Source of the DNA: Eubacterium sp.
GTDB taxonomy: Bacteria; Bacillota; Clostridia; Lachnospirales; Lachnospiraceae
DNA length: 34,263 bases
Direction of reading: 5' to 3'
NCBI GenBank assembly: GCA_017459675.1
Contig: JAFUCM010000002.1
Span: 1-34,263 of the forward strand
In this document: piece after piece, positions 15,614 through 25,063 of the stretch
Layout: each line of letters starts with the position of its first letter
Numbering within the stretch: the first letter of the stretch is position 1
Translations under genes and position numbers: made by a program
Notes under the pieces: generated by a model
What the model saw: the letters and a program-made list of their open reading frames with translations, nothing else
Database searches by the model: none
Told to the model about the DNA's origin: nothing

Positions 15614-16921
15614 TTACCAGCTCACCGCCACATCCAGCTGATTCGGATTGGAGTAGGCAAATGTTCCGGTATCGCACACGATCGCCTTGCCCAGACTGCT
15701 GTCTACAATCGAGCCGCGCGGATGTGTATCGAGGTTTGCCGCAACCATGACATAGTCGCCAAGCATCTTGACGCCGTCATCGCGCACCCAGTATTTATCG
15801 GAATTACCCATGTTGCGCATGATATTGACGACACCGGACATGTTCAGATTGTAGTAAGTCTCCTTGCCGCTCGGTCCTGTGACGGTTCCCGCGCGCTTGT
15901 TCAGCACGGTGCCGCTGTAGCTGTAGTCGGAAGCTGCGGATGAACTTTTTGAAGAAGTGCTCTTCGAAGAAGTCGCTGCAGCTGAAGATTCTGCTGTGGC
16001 TTCGCTGTCATCTTCATAGGCCGTTACCTCTTCGGATTCCGCTTCGATATCGGCTTCTTCCTGCTGTGCCTCCTGTGCAGCTGCCGCCTCTGCCGCCTCT
16101 GCCGCCGCGGCCGCTTCTGCCGCCTGCCGCTGACGCTCTGCTTCTGCTGCTGCAGCCGCTGCCTCCGCCTGACGGATCTCTTCTTCAACAGCGGCGGTCA
16201 GGAACTGAATGTCCGCCTCCTGCTGCTGGATCGCACTGATCAGCTGTGCCGCAACACCTTCCTGATCCTCGATATTTGCTGCATATTCAGCAACCTGTGC
16301 GGAAGTCTGCTCCGCAAGTTCCTGCATCTCCGCTTTCTTCTTCTCAGATGCCTTTTCTACTTTTGCAATCTCCGCCTGCTCGGCTTCTGCCTTTGCCTCG
16401 GCGTTCTGAATCGCTTCGCAGATCGCATTGTATTCATCCAGCATCTTTTTGTCGTAGTCGCTGATGTTCTTGATGTTGTCTGCCCGGTTCAGAAAATCGC
16501 TGAAAGACTCTGCTGAAAACAGTGATTCCAGAAGTCCGTTCTGCTCGGAATTCTCATACATGTACTGAATCCGCAGCTTCATATTTTTGCGCTGCTCCTC
16601 TTCTTCAATACGCGCTTTCCCGAGCTCGACACCGATCGTATCCAGTTCTTTCTGCTTCTCGGCATACTGCTTCTGGAGATCATCGATCTCTGCAGAAAGT
16701 GATGTCATCTGGTCATTCAGTTCTTTCAGGTACGCTTCTGTCTCACCCTTCTTGGATTCAAGAACGGCAATCCGGTCCTGCGTCGTCTGCAGCTGTCCCG
16801 CAGTCTGATATTGTGCCTGCTTCGCCGCATTCAGACGTTCCTGTGTTGTTTCTGCAAATACGGAAACCGAAGATACCATGAATGCCGCCGCGAGGGCGAG
16901 CACAGCCAGGCGCTTCTTCAT
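15614..16921 (-). CDS. Secreted coiled-coil protein with 3D-like C-terminal domain
   Basis: A 435-residue protein with a Sec signal peptide (residues 1-23, ending SVFA). A long coiled coil (about 25-250) resembles the N-terminal region of PcsB/CwlO-type peptidoglycan hydrolases. An Ala/Glu-rich and Ser/Thr-rich linker follows. The last 95 residues end with NLDTHPRG, CDTG and QLDVAV, whose three Asp residues match the pattern of 3D-type double-psi beta-barrels seen in lytic transglycosylases. A role in cell wall remodelling is therefore likely but inferred. ATG 16921 follows AAGGAG. It is transcribed alone from a good promoter. Confidence 0.82.
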   Translation of the reverse strand: MKKRLAVLALAAAFMVSSVSVFAETTQERLNAAKQAQYQTAGQLQTTQDRIAVLESKKGETEAYLKELNDQMTSLSAEIDDLQKQYAEKQKELDTIGVELGKARIEEEEQRKNMKLRIQYMYENSEQNGLLESLFSAESFSDFLNRADNIKNISDYDKKMLDEYNAICEAIQNAEAKAEAEQAEIAKVEKASEKKKAEMQELAEQTSAQVAEYAANIEDQEGVAAQLISAIQQQEADIQFLTAAVEEEIRQAEAAAAAAEAERQRQAAEAAAAAEAAEAAAAQEAQQEEADIEAESEEVTAYEDDSEATAESSAAATSSKSTSSKSSSAASDYSYSGTVLNKRAGTVTGPSGKETYYNLNMSGVVNIMRNMGNSDKYWVRDDGVKMLGDYVMVAANLDTHPRGSIVDSSLGKAIVCDTGTFAYSNPNQLDVAVSW

Positions 16922-16972
16922 AATCCATCTCCTTGTCAGTCAAACTTACATGATTCCAGTTTATTCGGAGCG

Positions 16973-17001
16973 ATTATAACACACTTTATTTCAGATTTGA
17001 A
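16973..17001 (-). promoter_or_regulatory. Promoter of the secreted coiled-coil protein
   Basis: Minus strand -35 TTCAAA (17001-16996), 17-bp spacer, consensus -10 TATAAT (16978-16973). Leader is about 45 nt. Confidence 0.65.
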
Positions 17002-17064
17002 GCTTTTTCTTACAATTTCGTAATATTTATGCAACGTTTTTGGAACCGGAAGGTGTACAGGATG

Positions 17065-18534
17065 TCATAATTCCGATATATACTTGTTCATAATTTTACA
17101 AAATTGTTCAGCGCCCTCCTTCGGCAGGTACACCTCTTCATACTCAATCAGGCTGCGGAAATAATCCAGAAAGTTCTCAAACATACTGTTTTCCTCCAGC
17201 AGCAGCAATCCGCGTGGGATTCCCGGACCACTCTGGCTGATCATGACCCGGTTCGGCGCAAAGAGCCAGATCCCGAATCCCGAAAACATATTTGCCACAG
17301 CTTCTTCATTCTTCAGCAGATATGAGCATTTGCTCTCCCGCAGAAAATCCGTGTATGCATGGATCACGGCAACCCTGTCTTTTGTCCGAAGTTTCGAAAA
17401 ATACCAGTCTTCCGGCGGCGGGAATGTCCCTTCTTTCACAAATTCTTCCATCCCGGCAGTCCCGTAAATCTGGATAAAATCAGGATCCTCCATCGCCCTG
17501 AGCAGTTTTTCTCCCGCCTCCCAGTATAAAATCCGGGTTTCGTCATCACACGGTGCGGCATAATCCGCAGCTGACGCAAACAGACTGATGCCGGGCGTCA
17601 CGCCATAAGAAGCAACGGGCCGGCAGTTCTGATTGATCTCCCGTGTCAGTTCCGCCGTCTGTTTCAGATGTTCTGCATACCGGTACAGCGGGCGGGATTT
17701 CGCTTCGATCTCCAGCACTTCCCTGCGGTATCCCTGAATCAATACAGGATCGGTAATGCTGATTCCCCGGTCTCCCTCGTCATTGAACAGAAACAGCCGG
17801 TCTTTCCCAAGCAGATAATGCCGGAACGGTACATATATGCGTTCGTCCCGCGCATTATTGATATAGGCAAATCTGACCTGATAATGCTTTCCGAGCATGA
17901 AGACCGGCGGCAGAATCTTCTGCATCGTAATGATATTTTCAAAGGTGCTTTCCGATATGTGATTCACATAGGACAGCATCACCTGCTGATGGATCACAAC
18001 ATTTCCCGTACTGCCTGCTCCGGCACTGTCCACCAGATAATGATACAGCTTTTTCAAAACAGAATCCGACCACCTGCAGACATCCATATAAATGTGGTCG
18101 ACCGCTTTTTCCCGGATCTGATCCTGCAGAAATGCATACATAAAAAGCCGGACGTTGTGTCTCCCGGCAATTTCCACGGAACGGCCGTCAATGGGCGGCA
18201 GATCCGGTATGACAACGGGCATTTCCCGCTGATACTCGTATCCCTCCAGGACATTGTGCATATTGGTGAGGAGGCGGCCGATTTCCCGGCGGCTCTGATA
18301 GCGGCTGTAACCTTCTTTTTCAATCCGGAACAGCTGAATCAGTTCCTCCCGCTCATCGCGGTTCAGCATCAGCGCGTCGCAGAATTTGTAGAAAAATTTC
18401 ACGCCCGGATACTTCGTTCCCTTGATCATCTTCTGGATCATTGTGCGGTCCAGGCCGGTATTTTTGGCGAGCTGATAGACGGTCGCCTGACTTCTGCTGA
18501 TGTATTTCTGTATTTTCCTGTTTAATTCGGGCAT
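17065..18534 (-). CDS. Helix-turn-helix regulator with large unknown domain
   Basis: A 489-residue protein whose first 60 residues form an XRE-like helix-turn-helix (SQATVYQLAKNTGLDRTMIQ, then a recognition-type segment). The remaining 420 residues have no motif I can name; they look soluble and mixed alpha/beta, perhaps a sensor domain. ATG 18534 follows AGGGAAAG. A 17-bp tandem repeat lies immediately upstream (18575-18606) and could be its own operator. It is 77 bp downstream of the Nudix gene on the same strand. Confidence 0.75.
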   Translation of the reverse strand: MPELNRKIQKYISRSQATVYQLAKNTGLDRTMIQKMIKGTKYPGVKFFYKFCDALMLNRDEREELIQLFRIEKEGYSRYQSRREIGRLLTNMHNVLEGYEYQREMPVVIPDLPPIDGRSVEIAGRHNVRLFMYAFLQDQIREKAVDHIYMDVCRWSDSVLKKLYHYLVDSAGAGSTGNVVIHQQVMLSYVNHISESTFENIITMQKILPPVFMLGKHYQVRFAYINNARDERIYVPFRHYLLGKDRLFLFNDEGDRGISITDPVLIQGYRREVLEIEAKSRPLYRYAEHLKQTAELTREINQNCRPVASYGVTPGISLFASAADYAAPCDDETRILYWEAGEKLLRAMEDPDFIQIYGTAGMEEFVKEGTFPPPEDWYFSKLRTKDRVAVIHAYTDFLRESKCSYLLKNEEAVANMFSGFGIWLFAPNRVMISQSGPGIPRGLLLLEENSMFENFLDYFRSLIEYEEVYLPKEGAEQFCKIMNKYISEL

Positions 18535-18574
18535 GCTGCTTTCCCTGTCAAATGCTGTGTTGATTCAAATGCAA

Positions 18575-18606
18575 TGCTTATTGAACTACAGTGCTTATTG
18601 AACTAC
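18575..18606. repeat. 17-bp direct repeat upstream of the HTH regulator
   Basis: TGCTTATTGAACTACAG (18575-18591) is repeated at 18592-18606 without the last two bases. On the minus strand this is two copies of GTAGTTCAATAAGCA within 75 bp of the regulator's ATG. Tandem sites of this kind often bind regulators, but nothing here proves it. Confidence 0.6.
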
Positions 18607-18611
18607 TATGT

Positions 18612-19226
18612 TTATTTCTTCAGGTGCAAAAATGCAAACGGGTCTTCATCATGGAGAAAATGCATCATGTGGTAGGCTGCCAGCAGGGCGACCTGCTCCT
18701 CCTGCAGAATCCGCCGCACTTCATCGCGGTCCGCCAGCACGATCTCGATCTCCTCACTTTTTTCATTGAAACAGTTGGTGCATTCTCCCTCTGCATATCC
18801 GTACACAGTTGCACAGGATTCATCCGTCATGCCGATGGTCGTGTACCGCGGCGCCTCGAACATCGGGTCCGCATCCAGCGGCGTAAAGACCAGCCCCGTC
18901 TCCTCCCGGAGTTCTCTTACGGCGGCATCACGGAAATTCTCCCCGGCCTCCACCAGACCCGCCGGCAGTTCATAGACGAAACAGTCCACCGGATAGCGGT
19001 ACTGCCGCACCATTACAATCCGGTCGCGTTCCGGTCCGTACAGGGCGTAGATCGCGACACCGTCCGCAGTATTCTGCCGCGTCCGGATCTTGAGGTCCTC
19101 TGTTTTCTCCGCCCGGGAGGCAACCAGATAGTTGGCGTGATGCCCCTTGCTGTTGCTTCCTTTTAAACGATAGAGATTGACAAATTTCTCATCTGTCAGC
19201 TTTGTTATTTCATGTATTGTCGCCAT
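18612..19226 (-). CDS. Nudix hydrolase, ADP-ribose pyrophosphatase-like
   Basis: A 204-residue Nudix protein. The Nudix box fits GX5EX7REUXEEXGU exactly: Gly90, Glu96, REL at 104-106, EE at 108-109, GL at 111-112. The preceding VRQYRYPVDCFVYELPAG is typical of ADP-sugar pyrophosphatases (NudF/ADPRase), so an ADP-ribose-like substrate is the best guess. ATG 19226 follows AAAGGA and lies inside the last 17 bp of the TetR gene, so translation of the two is coupled. Confidence 0.88.
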   Translation of the reverse strand: MATIHEITKLTDEKFVNLYRLKGSNSKGHHANYLVASRAEKTEDLKIRTRQNTADGVAIYALYGPERDRIVMVRQYRYPVDCFVYELPAGLVEAGENFRDAAVRELREETGLVFTPLDADPMFEAPRYTTIGMTDESCATVYGYAEGECTNCFNEKSEEIEIVLADRDEVRRILQEEQVALLAAYHMMHFLHDEDPFAFLHLKK

Positions 19227-19842
19227 GTGAATCCTTTCTTTCAGCTCCTGTGAATACTTCGATCGTGCGGAGAATGCACGTGTGCAGATACGGAAGATAT
19301 TCCTTCATCGTAACCGGCTGCTCATATAAGATGCAGGAATAACAGGTGGATCCGACCAGTTCAAAAATCGAAAACAGCAGAAGTTCCGGCCGCTCACAGC
19401 TCACATGCTCCCGCTCCATCATTTCAAGCAGTGCCGTGTAGACTTCCTGTGTCTCTTCGGGCGCCGAACTGCTGATTGCCTCCGCAAAGATTCCCCAGGA
19501 GAGGTTCTTATTGATAAATTTCAGCACCATGGTATTTTTCTGCAGATATTCCAGAATATAGTCCACGATGACCAGGATCTGATTCTCAAATCCCGCCACC
19601 GGATGTTCTGCCAGATGCGTTCTGGCCGCGCGCAGAACCTGTCCGGAGTGCCGCGCGATCAGCTTGTCCCGCAGCTCGTATTTATCCTTGAAATACAGAT
19701 AGAAGGTTCCTTTTGCCAGACCGGCGGCCTTTGCGATATCCGCAATCGTCGTCTTGACAAATCCCTTATCAACAAAGAGCTGAAACCCCTTCTGATACAG
19801 GGCTTCTTCCTTGTTCTTTTTGTTGATTTCCACGCGTCCCAT
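19210..19842 (-). CDS. TetR/AcrR family regulator
   Basis: A 210-residue regulator. The N-terminal HTH is clear: ALYQKGFQLFVDKGFVKTTI, then ADIAKAAGLAKGTFYLYFKDK (about residues 14-55). The C-terminal ligand domain is divergent, as usual. AGGAGG precedes ATG 19842. It is divergent from the RND exporter gene, whose promoter is covered by a long inverted repeat, so it is most likely the repressor of that module; the export substrate or a related compound would be the expected inducer. It shares a transcript with the Nudix gene. Confidence 0.9.
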   Translation of the reverse strand: MGRVEINKKNKEEALYQKGFQLFVDKGFVKTTIADIAKAAGLAKGTFYLYFKDKYELRDKLIARHSGQVLRAARTHLAEHPVAGFENQILVIVDYILEYLQKNTMVLKFINKNLSWGIFAEAISSSAPEETQEVYTALLEMMEREHVSCERPELLLFSIFELVGSTCYSCILYEQPVTMKEYLPYLHTCILRTIEVFTGAERKDSHGDNT

Positions 19843-19997
19843 GCTGTTCCTCCTGCATTTTCAGATGGTCTTATGATATCTGCACATTCCCCGGAATGTC
19901 AAGGTGATTACTGCCTTCCCGCGCCGCTTTATTGATTCTGTTAAAGATTGCATAATTCCAGAAACTGTCCGGTGGTCATTTTTGTACAGTTCGACGA

Positions 19998-20037
19998 TTG
20001 ACTAACGGTCATTTTTTGTTAAAATGAACATTGGTCA
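19998..20037 (+). promoter_or_regulatory. Exporter promoter covered by a probable TetR operator
   Basis: -35 TTGACT (19998-20003) and -10 TAAAAT (20020-20025) have a 16-bp spacer. An imperfect inverted repeat spans the promoter: TGACTAACGGTCATTTT (19999-20015) against AAAATGAACATTGGTCA (20021-20037), 14 of 17 positions matching, centred between the two. A further GGTCATTTTTG half-site lies just upstream near 19974. Binding here would block RNA polymerase directly. Confidence 0.7.
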
Positions 20038-20064
20038 ATTTATATATGAAAGGAGTTGTCTGAA

Positions 20065-22173
20065 TTGATAGCTGCAGGCAAATGGATTGCCAGAAACAGA
20101 ATTCTGATTCTGATCATCTGTATCGCGATGCTCGTGCCGTCCGCGATCGGATATCTGAACACCCGCACAAATTTCGACCTTCTGACTTATCTTCCGGAAT
20201 CGCTGGAAACGGTCAAAGGCCAGAACATTATTATGGATGAATACGGAATGGGCGCATTTTCCATGATTATTGTGGATAACAAGGCACTCAAAGATACCGC
20301 CGCGCTCGAGGCGGAGATCGAGGCCGTTCCGCATGTCAAAGACGTACTCTGGTACGACGACATCGCCGATCTCTCCCTTCCGGTGGAAATGATTCCGGAA
20401 AAGCTGCGCCAGAAGTTTTTCCGTGGGGATGCCACAATGATGCTGGCGCTGCTGGAGGATTCCACTTCATCCGACGCGTCTATGGAGGCGATCGACCGCA
20501 TCCGGGAAATCTGCGACGATGACTGCTATGTCAGCGGCATGACAGCCATTCTGAATGATCTGCGTGACCTGACAAACGGCGAGCTTCCGATCTATGTCAC
20601 AATCGCCGTGGTGCTCTGCCTGGCGGTCATGCTGCTTCTGACAGACTCTTTTGTGGTCCCGTTTCTCTTCCTGATTGATATCGGCGCCGCCATCATCTAC
20701 AACATGGGCTCCAACATCATTTTCGGAGAAATTTCCTATATTACGAAGGCGGTGGCAGCTGTTCTGCAGCTCGGCGTCACAACCGACTATTCCATCTTTC
20801 TGCTCGACAGTTTCCGGGAAAATGAGAAGCTTTTCCCGGGCGATAAGAGCACTGCCATGGGACACGCGATCGCGAGTACCTTTAAATCGGTGATCGGCAG
20901 TTCCATTACGACGGTTGCCGGCTTTATCGCCCTCTGTTTTATGACCTTTACACTCGGCATTGATATGGGGCTGGTCATGGCAAAAGGTGTTCTGTTCGGC
21001 GTTCTCTCCTGCATCACACTGCTGCCGGCACTGGTTCTGCTGTTTGAGCCGCTGATCAACAAAACAACGCACCGCCCGCTGCTCGCCGGCATCGGCCGCT
21101 TATCAGATTTCGTCACCCGGCACTATAAAATCTGGCTGGTCGTATTTCTGGTCCTGCTGTTCCCGGCCATCTGGGGAAATAACCACGTCGGCGTCTATTA
21201 CGATATGTCCGGATCCCTGCCGGATTACCTGCCCTCCAAGATCGCACAGGTAAAGGTACAGGACGATTTTGACAGCAGCACCATGCACATGATTCTCATG
21301 GACAGCAGCATTCCCGCGAAAGAAAAGAAGGAAATGTTTGATGCAATCGACGCGCTGGACGGCGTCACCTGGTGCATCGGGCTGAATTCCCTGATTGATC
21401 CGTCAATCCCGGATCAGATGATCCCGAAGGATGTGCGCAGCATGCTGCAGAGCGGCGGCTACGAACTGGCCTTCGCGAGCACGGAATACTACACCGGATC
21501 GGACGAAGTCAACGCGCAGATCGACGCAATCAACGAGATCGTCGACAAATACGATCCCTCTGCGATGGTTATCGGCGAGGCGCCGCTGACACATGACCTG
21601 GTGGACATCGCGGATGTCGATTTCCGGAATGTCAACGCAGCATCGATTCTGATTATCTTTGCAATCATTGCAGTGGTCTTCCGCTCCCTCTCCCTCCCGG
21701 TGATTCTGGAGCTGACCATTGAATTTGCCATCATGGTAAATATGGCAATTCCGTATTATACCGGCACAAAAATCTCATTTGTCACCAGCATCATTCTCGG
21801 AACGGTGCAGCTGGGATCCACGGTGGACTACGCGATTCTGCTGACCAGCCGCTACCAGAAAGAACGCCGGCAGGGGCATGACAAGAAAGAAGCGGTCAGC
21901 ATCGCACACCGCGCCTGCATTGCCTCGATTATCACCAGCGGCTGCTCATTCTTCGCGGCCACCTTCGGCGTCGCGGCCTACTCGCAGATTGACATCATCC
22001 ACTCCATCTGCACGATGCTGGCCCGCGGTGCGATCATCAGCATGTTCACGGTCATCTTCGTGCTGCCGGGCATGTTCATGCTCTTCGACGGGCTGATCTG
22101 CCGGACCTCGTGGCGGTTTCTCGGAGACAGGGGACGGTTCTCTGTCTCCTCTTCAGAAAACACGGACAGTTAA
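20065..22173 (+). CDS. MMPL/RND-superfamily exporter
   Basis: A 702-residue integral membrane protein of the MMPL (YdfJ-like) branch of RND transporters, built as two repeats. Each has one membrane helix, an outer loop and a cluster of five helices (about residues 10-350 and 350-690). The sterol-sensing-like helices contain the paired motifs GVTTDYSIFLLDSFRE and GSTVDYAILLTSRYQ, with the Asp-Tyr pair used for proton coupling. I chose TTG 20065 because AGGAG is 9 nt upstream; a TTG at 20056 touches the ribosome site. The last residues (GDRGRFSVS and after) are encoded by a REP repeat at 22123-22149, so the tail is not ancestral. It is cotranscribed with the secreted protein that follows. Confidence 0.9.
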   Translation: MIAAGKWIARNRILILIICIAMLVPSAIGYLNTRTNFDLLTYLPESLETVKGQNIIMDEYGMGAFSMIIVDNKALKDTAALEAEIEAVPHVKDVLWYDDIADLSLPVEMIPEKLRQKFFRGDATMMLALLEDSTSSDASMEAIDRIREICDDDCYVSGMTAILNDLRDLTNGELPIYVTIAVVLCLAVMLLLTDSFVVPFLFLIDIGAAIIYNMGSNIIFGEISYITKAVAAVLQLGVTTDYSIFLLDSFRENEKLFPGDKSTAMGHAIASTFKSVIGSSITTVAGFIALCFMTFTLGIDMGLVMAKGVLFGVLSCITLLPALVLLFEPLINKTTHRPLLAGIGRLSDFVTRHYKIWLVVFLVLLFPAIWGNNHVGVYYDMSGSLPDYLPSKIAQVKVQDDFDSSTMHMILMDSSIPAKEKKEMFDAIDALDGVTWCIGLNSLIDPSIPDQMIPKDVRSMLQSGGYELAFASTEYYTGSDEVNAQIDAINEIVDKYDPSAMVIGEAPLTHDLVDIADVDFRNVNAASILIIFAIIAVVFRSLSLPVILELTIEFAIMVNMAIPYYTGTKISFVTSIILGTVQLGSTVDYAILLTSRYQKERRQGHDKKEAVSIAHRACIASIITSGCSFFAATFGVAAYSQIDIIHSICTMLARGAIISMFTVIFVLPGMFMLFDGLICRTSWRFLGDRGRFSVSSSENTDS
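22123..22149. repeat. Single REP copy inside the 3' end of the exporter gene
   Basis: Identical over 27 nt to the left REP copy at 1417-1443 (GGAGACAG at one end, CTGTCTCC at the other). It is read in frame as GDRGRFSVS, 9 residues near the C-terminus of the exporter, and the stop follows 27 bp later. Confidence 0.85.
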
Positions 22174-22279
22174 ATCTGCCGGCACAGTGGTTCCTGTTTC
22201 GGCAGCTGTCCCGGCCGCCTCTGACATTTGCAGATTCATATACATATACAGATAGAAATACATCAGGAGGATAATCGAT

Positions 22280-24997
22280 ATGATAAACAAAAAGAATGCT
22301 GCACGTTCCATCGCACTTGGTCTTACCACCGCCATTGCAGCAACAGCCTCGCCGTGTGTTGCCCCGATTCCGGTATTTGCTGCAGACGCCGGTGCCTCTG
22401 CAGATTCTTCCGGGGATATTTCCAAAGAAGACACTGTCTACATCATGGCGGATCCGGAAGGCAATGAGACAGACACGACGGTGTCCAGTCACCTGATTCT
22501 GGACGGTGCGGCAGGTGCCGTCGAGGATGCCTCTGACCTGAACGATATCATCAATGTCAAGGGCGATGAAACCTTCACCGATGAGAACGGAACACTTGTC
22601 TGGGATGCGAACGGCCAGGATATTTACTATCAGGGCAAAACAGACAAAGCATCCCCGGTAAAAGTACACCTGACCTTCCTTCTGGACGGCAAAGAAATCG
22701 CGCCGGAGGCACTGAAGGGCAAAAGCGGCAGTCTCACCATCCGCGTGCAGTATGAAAATGACGCCGATGTGACCGTTGCTGTCAACGGCACAAAAGAATC
22801 GGTCAAATCTCCGTTCCTGATGATGACCGGCATCATCCTGCCGCCGGATACCTTTGCGAATGTCACCGTGGACAACGGGCGTGTCGTCAACACCGGCAGC
22901 GGCAATGTTGTCATCGGCTATGGCATGCCGGGGCTGAAAGACAGCCTGAAGCTGGCGGATCTGGAGGAAAAGCTGGATGAAGATATTGCTTCTGACAGCA
23001 CAGCCGCCGGAGATTCTGCAGACAAAGCTGCTGCAGAGCAAAACACCGGTGCGAAGACAGATGATGCCGCATCCGGCGATCTGGACTTTGACACCCATGA
23101 TTTCAAGCAGAAAATGCGGGACGGCATTGAGGATCTGAACATCTCCGACACCTTCGAGATTCATGCGGATGTCACGGATTTCTCACTCGGCTCCACCTAT
23201 ACATTCGCAATGTCCGATCTGTTCAGCGATCTCACCACAAAGGATTTCCTCTCTGTCGACAGCATCAATGAAGCGATGGACAAAATCAAGGAGGCCGGAA
23301 CGAAGCTTGTGGACGGCTCCGGCGAACTCTTCGACGGCACCACAAAGCTGCAGAACGGCTACGGAAAACTGGACGGCGGCATCAAGACGCTGCACAGCGG
23401 TGTCGGGGAACTCGCATCCGGCTCCGGCACACTCAAGAGCGGCGTCAAACAGTACGTCGACGGCGTAAATACGCTGGCCGACGGCGTCACCTCCTATGTC
23501 GGCGGCGCGGAACAGCTCGCAGAAGGCATCCGGTCCCTTTCTGATCTGCAGACAGGAATTGACCAGCTGAAGACCGGTCTGGACACGCTGCAGAAAAGCA
23601 CAGACAGCAGCAGTGATCTGGTAAAGGGTGTCAATGCACTGAACAGCGGTATGGGACAGCTACAGAAGGCAGCCGATTCCATTGATGTCAATAAGATCAG
23701 CCAGCTTGTACAGGCAGGCAAAGGCTCCCTCGATGCGGCCGGCGTAGATGTGACGAAGGTGCTGAATGATTTTGACGGCCTGGAATCCACGAAGAAGCAG
23801 GCAGACGGTCTGATTACACAGATCGAAACGCTGAAGAAGGGAATTGTACAGGCAGGCGCGGCGATTCAGGAAAAATCCTTCAACGGCGCGAAAGGCGGGG
23901 CAAAGCAGGTAACTGCGAAGGTTGCCGAGGCCGGCATCGGCGGTCAGGTCGGCGCAGCCGTCGGCAATCAGGTCAAATCACAGCTTCCGGAATCCCTCGC
24001 CCTCGAATCCATTCCGGAAATCAGCGTGGATCTTTCCGGACTTTCCGAGGAGGAACGGTCGAAGGTACAGGAACAGATCAATGCCGCAAATGCGAAAATC
24101 AATGCGGCAAACGGCCAGATCCAGCAGGCGCAGGGAACCTATCAGGCAGCCCGCGGCGCGGTCGGCACCGCAGCCGACACCGCGGCAAATACAGCCGCTG
24201 ACACCGTCATTCAGAACATCCAGGGCGGAATTGACGCAAATGTTATTGCACCGGATTTCGACCCCGCAAACATTGCGCAGCTGACCGGCGGACTCGACCA
24301 GCTCAGCAAGAAAGCACAGGAAATCAGCACCACACTCGGAAACGTCATCAACAGCGCCTCCTATCAGGCTCTGAAAGCACAGCTTCCGGAACTCAAGAAT
24401 ACCCTGAACAGTCTGATCTCCTCCGATCCGGTCAAAAAGCTCGGAACCCTGCAGAGCAGTGTTGACCAGCTGGCAGGCGGCACAGCTTCCCTGAAAAAAG
24501 CCATTGACGGAAAACTGGTCCCGGGCGTCAAACAGCTTGACGACGGTGCCGCAAAACTCAGCGGCAGCTCCTCTAAGGGAATCAAGGCCCTGCAAAACGG
24601 CGCAGCGAAGCTGACCGGAAACGACAAAAAACTCAAAAACGGCGCCAAAGAAGTCAAAACCGCCGGCACAAAACTGTTCAGCGGTGCCGATGCACTGGTT
24701 GACGGCATCCTGAAACTGCAGACAGGCTCCGACACACTTTCCGGCGGCAGCGATACCGTCAAAGAAGGCATCGGCGCACTCCACGATGGTGCAGACCAGC
24801 TGCACAGCGGTCTGGTCAGACTCGACCGGGAAGGCATTCAGAAACTCGCCGACCTCACAGAAGGCGACCTGAACGACCTCGTCAGCCGCGTCAAGGCAGT
24901 CCTCTCAGAAGAAGCATCCTACAGCAGCTTCACAGGTGCCGCAGACGGAATGTCCGCCACCACCAAATTCGTCATCGAGACCGCAGCAATCGAGTAA
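22280..24997 (+). CDS. Large secreted LxxG-repeat coiled-coil protein, RND partner
   Basis: A 905-residue protein with a signal peptide (residues 1-35, ending PVFA). After an N-terminal domain (about 50-330) comes a long stretch of repeated units of the type GxxxLxxGxxxLxxG (about 350-430 and again 740-870), like the extracellular repeats of YhgE/Pip proteins. Between them is an Ala/Gln-rich helical region. No C-terminal membrane helix or sortase motif is seen, so it is probably released or held by partners. AGGAGG precedes ATG 22280, 106 bp after the exporter. The pairing suggests an extracellular partner of the RND pump. The exact role is unknown. Confidence 0.75.
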   Translation: MINKKNAARSIALGLTTAIAATASPCVAPIPVFAADAGASADSSGDISKEDTVYIMADPEGNETDTTVSSHLILDGAAGAVEDASDLNDIINVKGDETFTDENGTLVWDANGQDIYYQGKTDKASPVKVHLTFLLDGKEIAPEALKGKSGSLTIRVQYENDADVTVAVNGTKESVKSPFLMMTGIILPPDTFANVTVDNGRVVNTGSGNVVIGYGMPGLKDSLKLADLEEKLDEDIASDSTAAGDSADKAAAEQNTGAKTDDAASGDLDFDTHDFKQKMRDGIEDLNISDTFEIHADVTDFSLGSTYTFAMSDLFSDLTTKDFLSVDSINEAMDKIKEAGTKLVDGSGELFDGTTKLQNGYGKLDGGIKTLHSGVGELASGSGTLKSGVKQYVDGVNTLADGVTSYVGGAEQLAEGIRSLSDLQTGIDQLKTGLDTLQKSTDSSSDLVKGVNALNSGMGQLQKAADSIDVNKISQLVQAGKGSLDAAGVDVTKVLNDFDGLESTKKQADGLITQIETLKKGIVQAGAAIQEKSFNGAKGGAKQVTAKVAEAGIGGQVGAAVGNQVKSQLPESLALESIPEISVDLSGLSEEERSKVQEQINAANAKINAANGQIQQAQGTYQAARGAVGTAADTAANTAADTVIQNIQGGIDANVIAPDFDPANIAQLTGGLDQLSKKAQEISTTLGNVINSASYQALKAQLPELKNTLNSLISSDPVKKLGTLQSSVDQLAGGTASLKKAIDGKLVPGVKQLDDGAAKLSGSSSKGIKALQNGAAKLTGNDKKLKNGAKEVKTAGTKLFSGADALVDGILKLQTGSDTLSGGSDTVKEGIGALHDGADQLHSGLVRLDREGIQKLADLTEGDLNDLVSRVKAVLSEEASYSSFTGAADGMSATTKFVIETAAIE

Positions 24998-25063
24998 CAA
25001 CACGACCGTTCATTCAATCCAGATGACGCGTCAAAACATAAAACATCCGGCAAGCCAAATCAA

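Noticed and set aside
22076..23164. A 362-residue minus-strand frame
   Set aside because: Antisense to the secreted protein and the exporter end; no domain or ribosome site.
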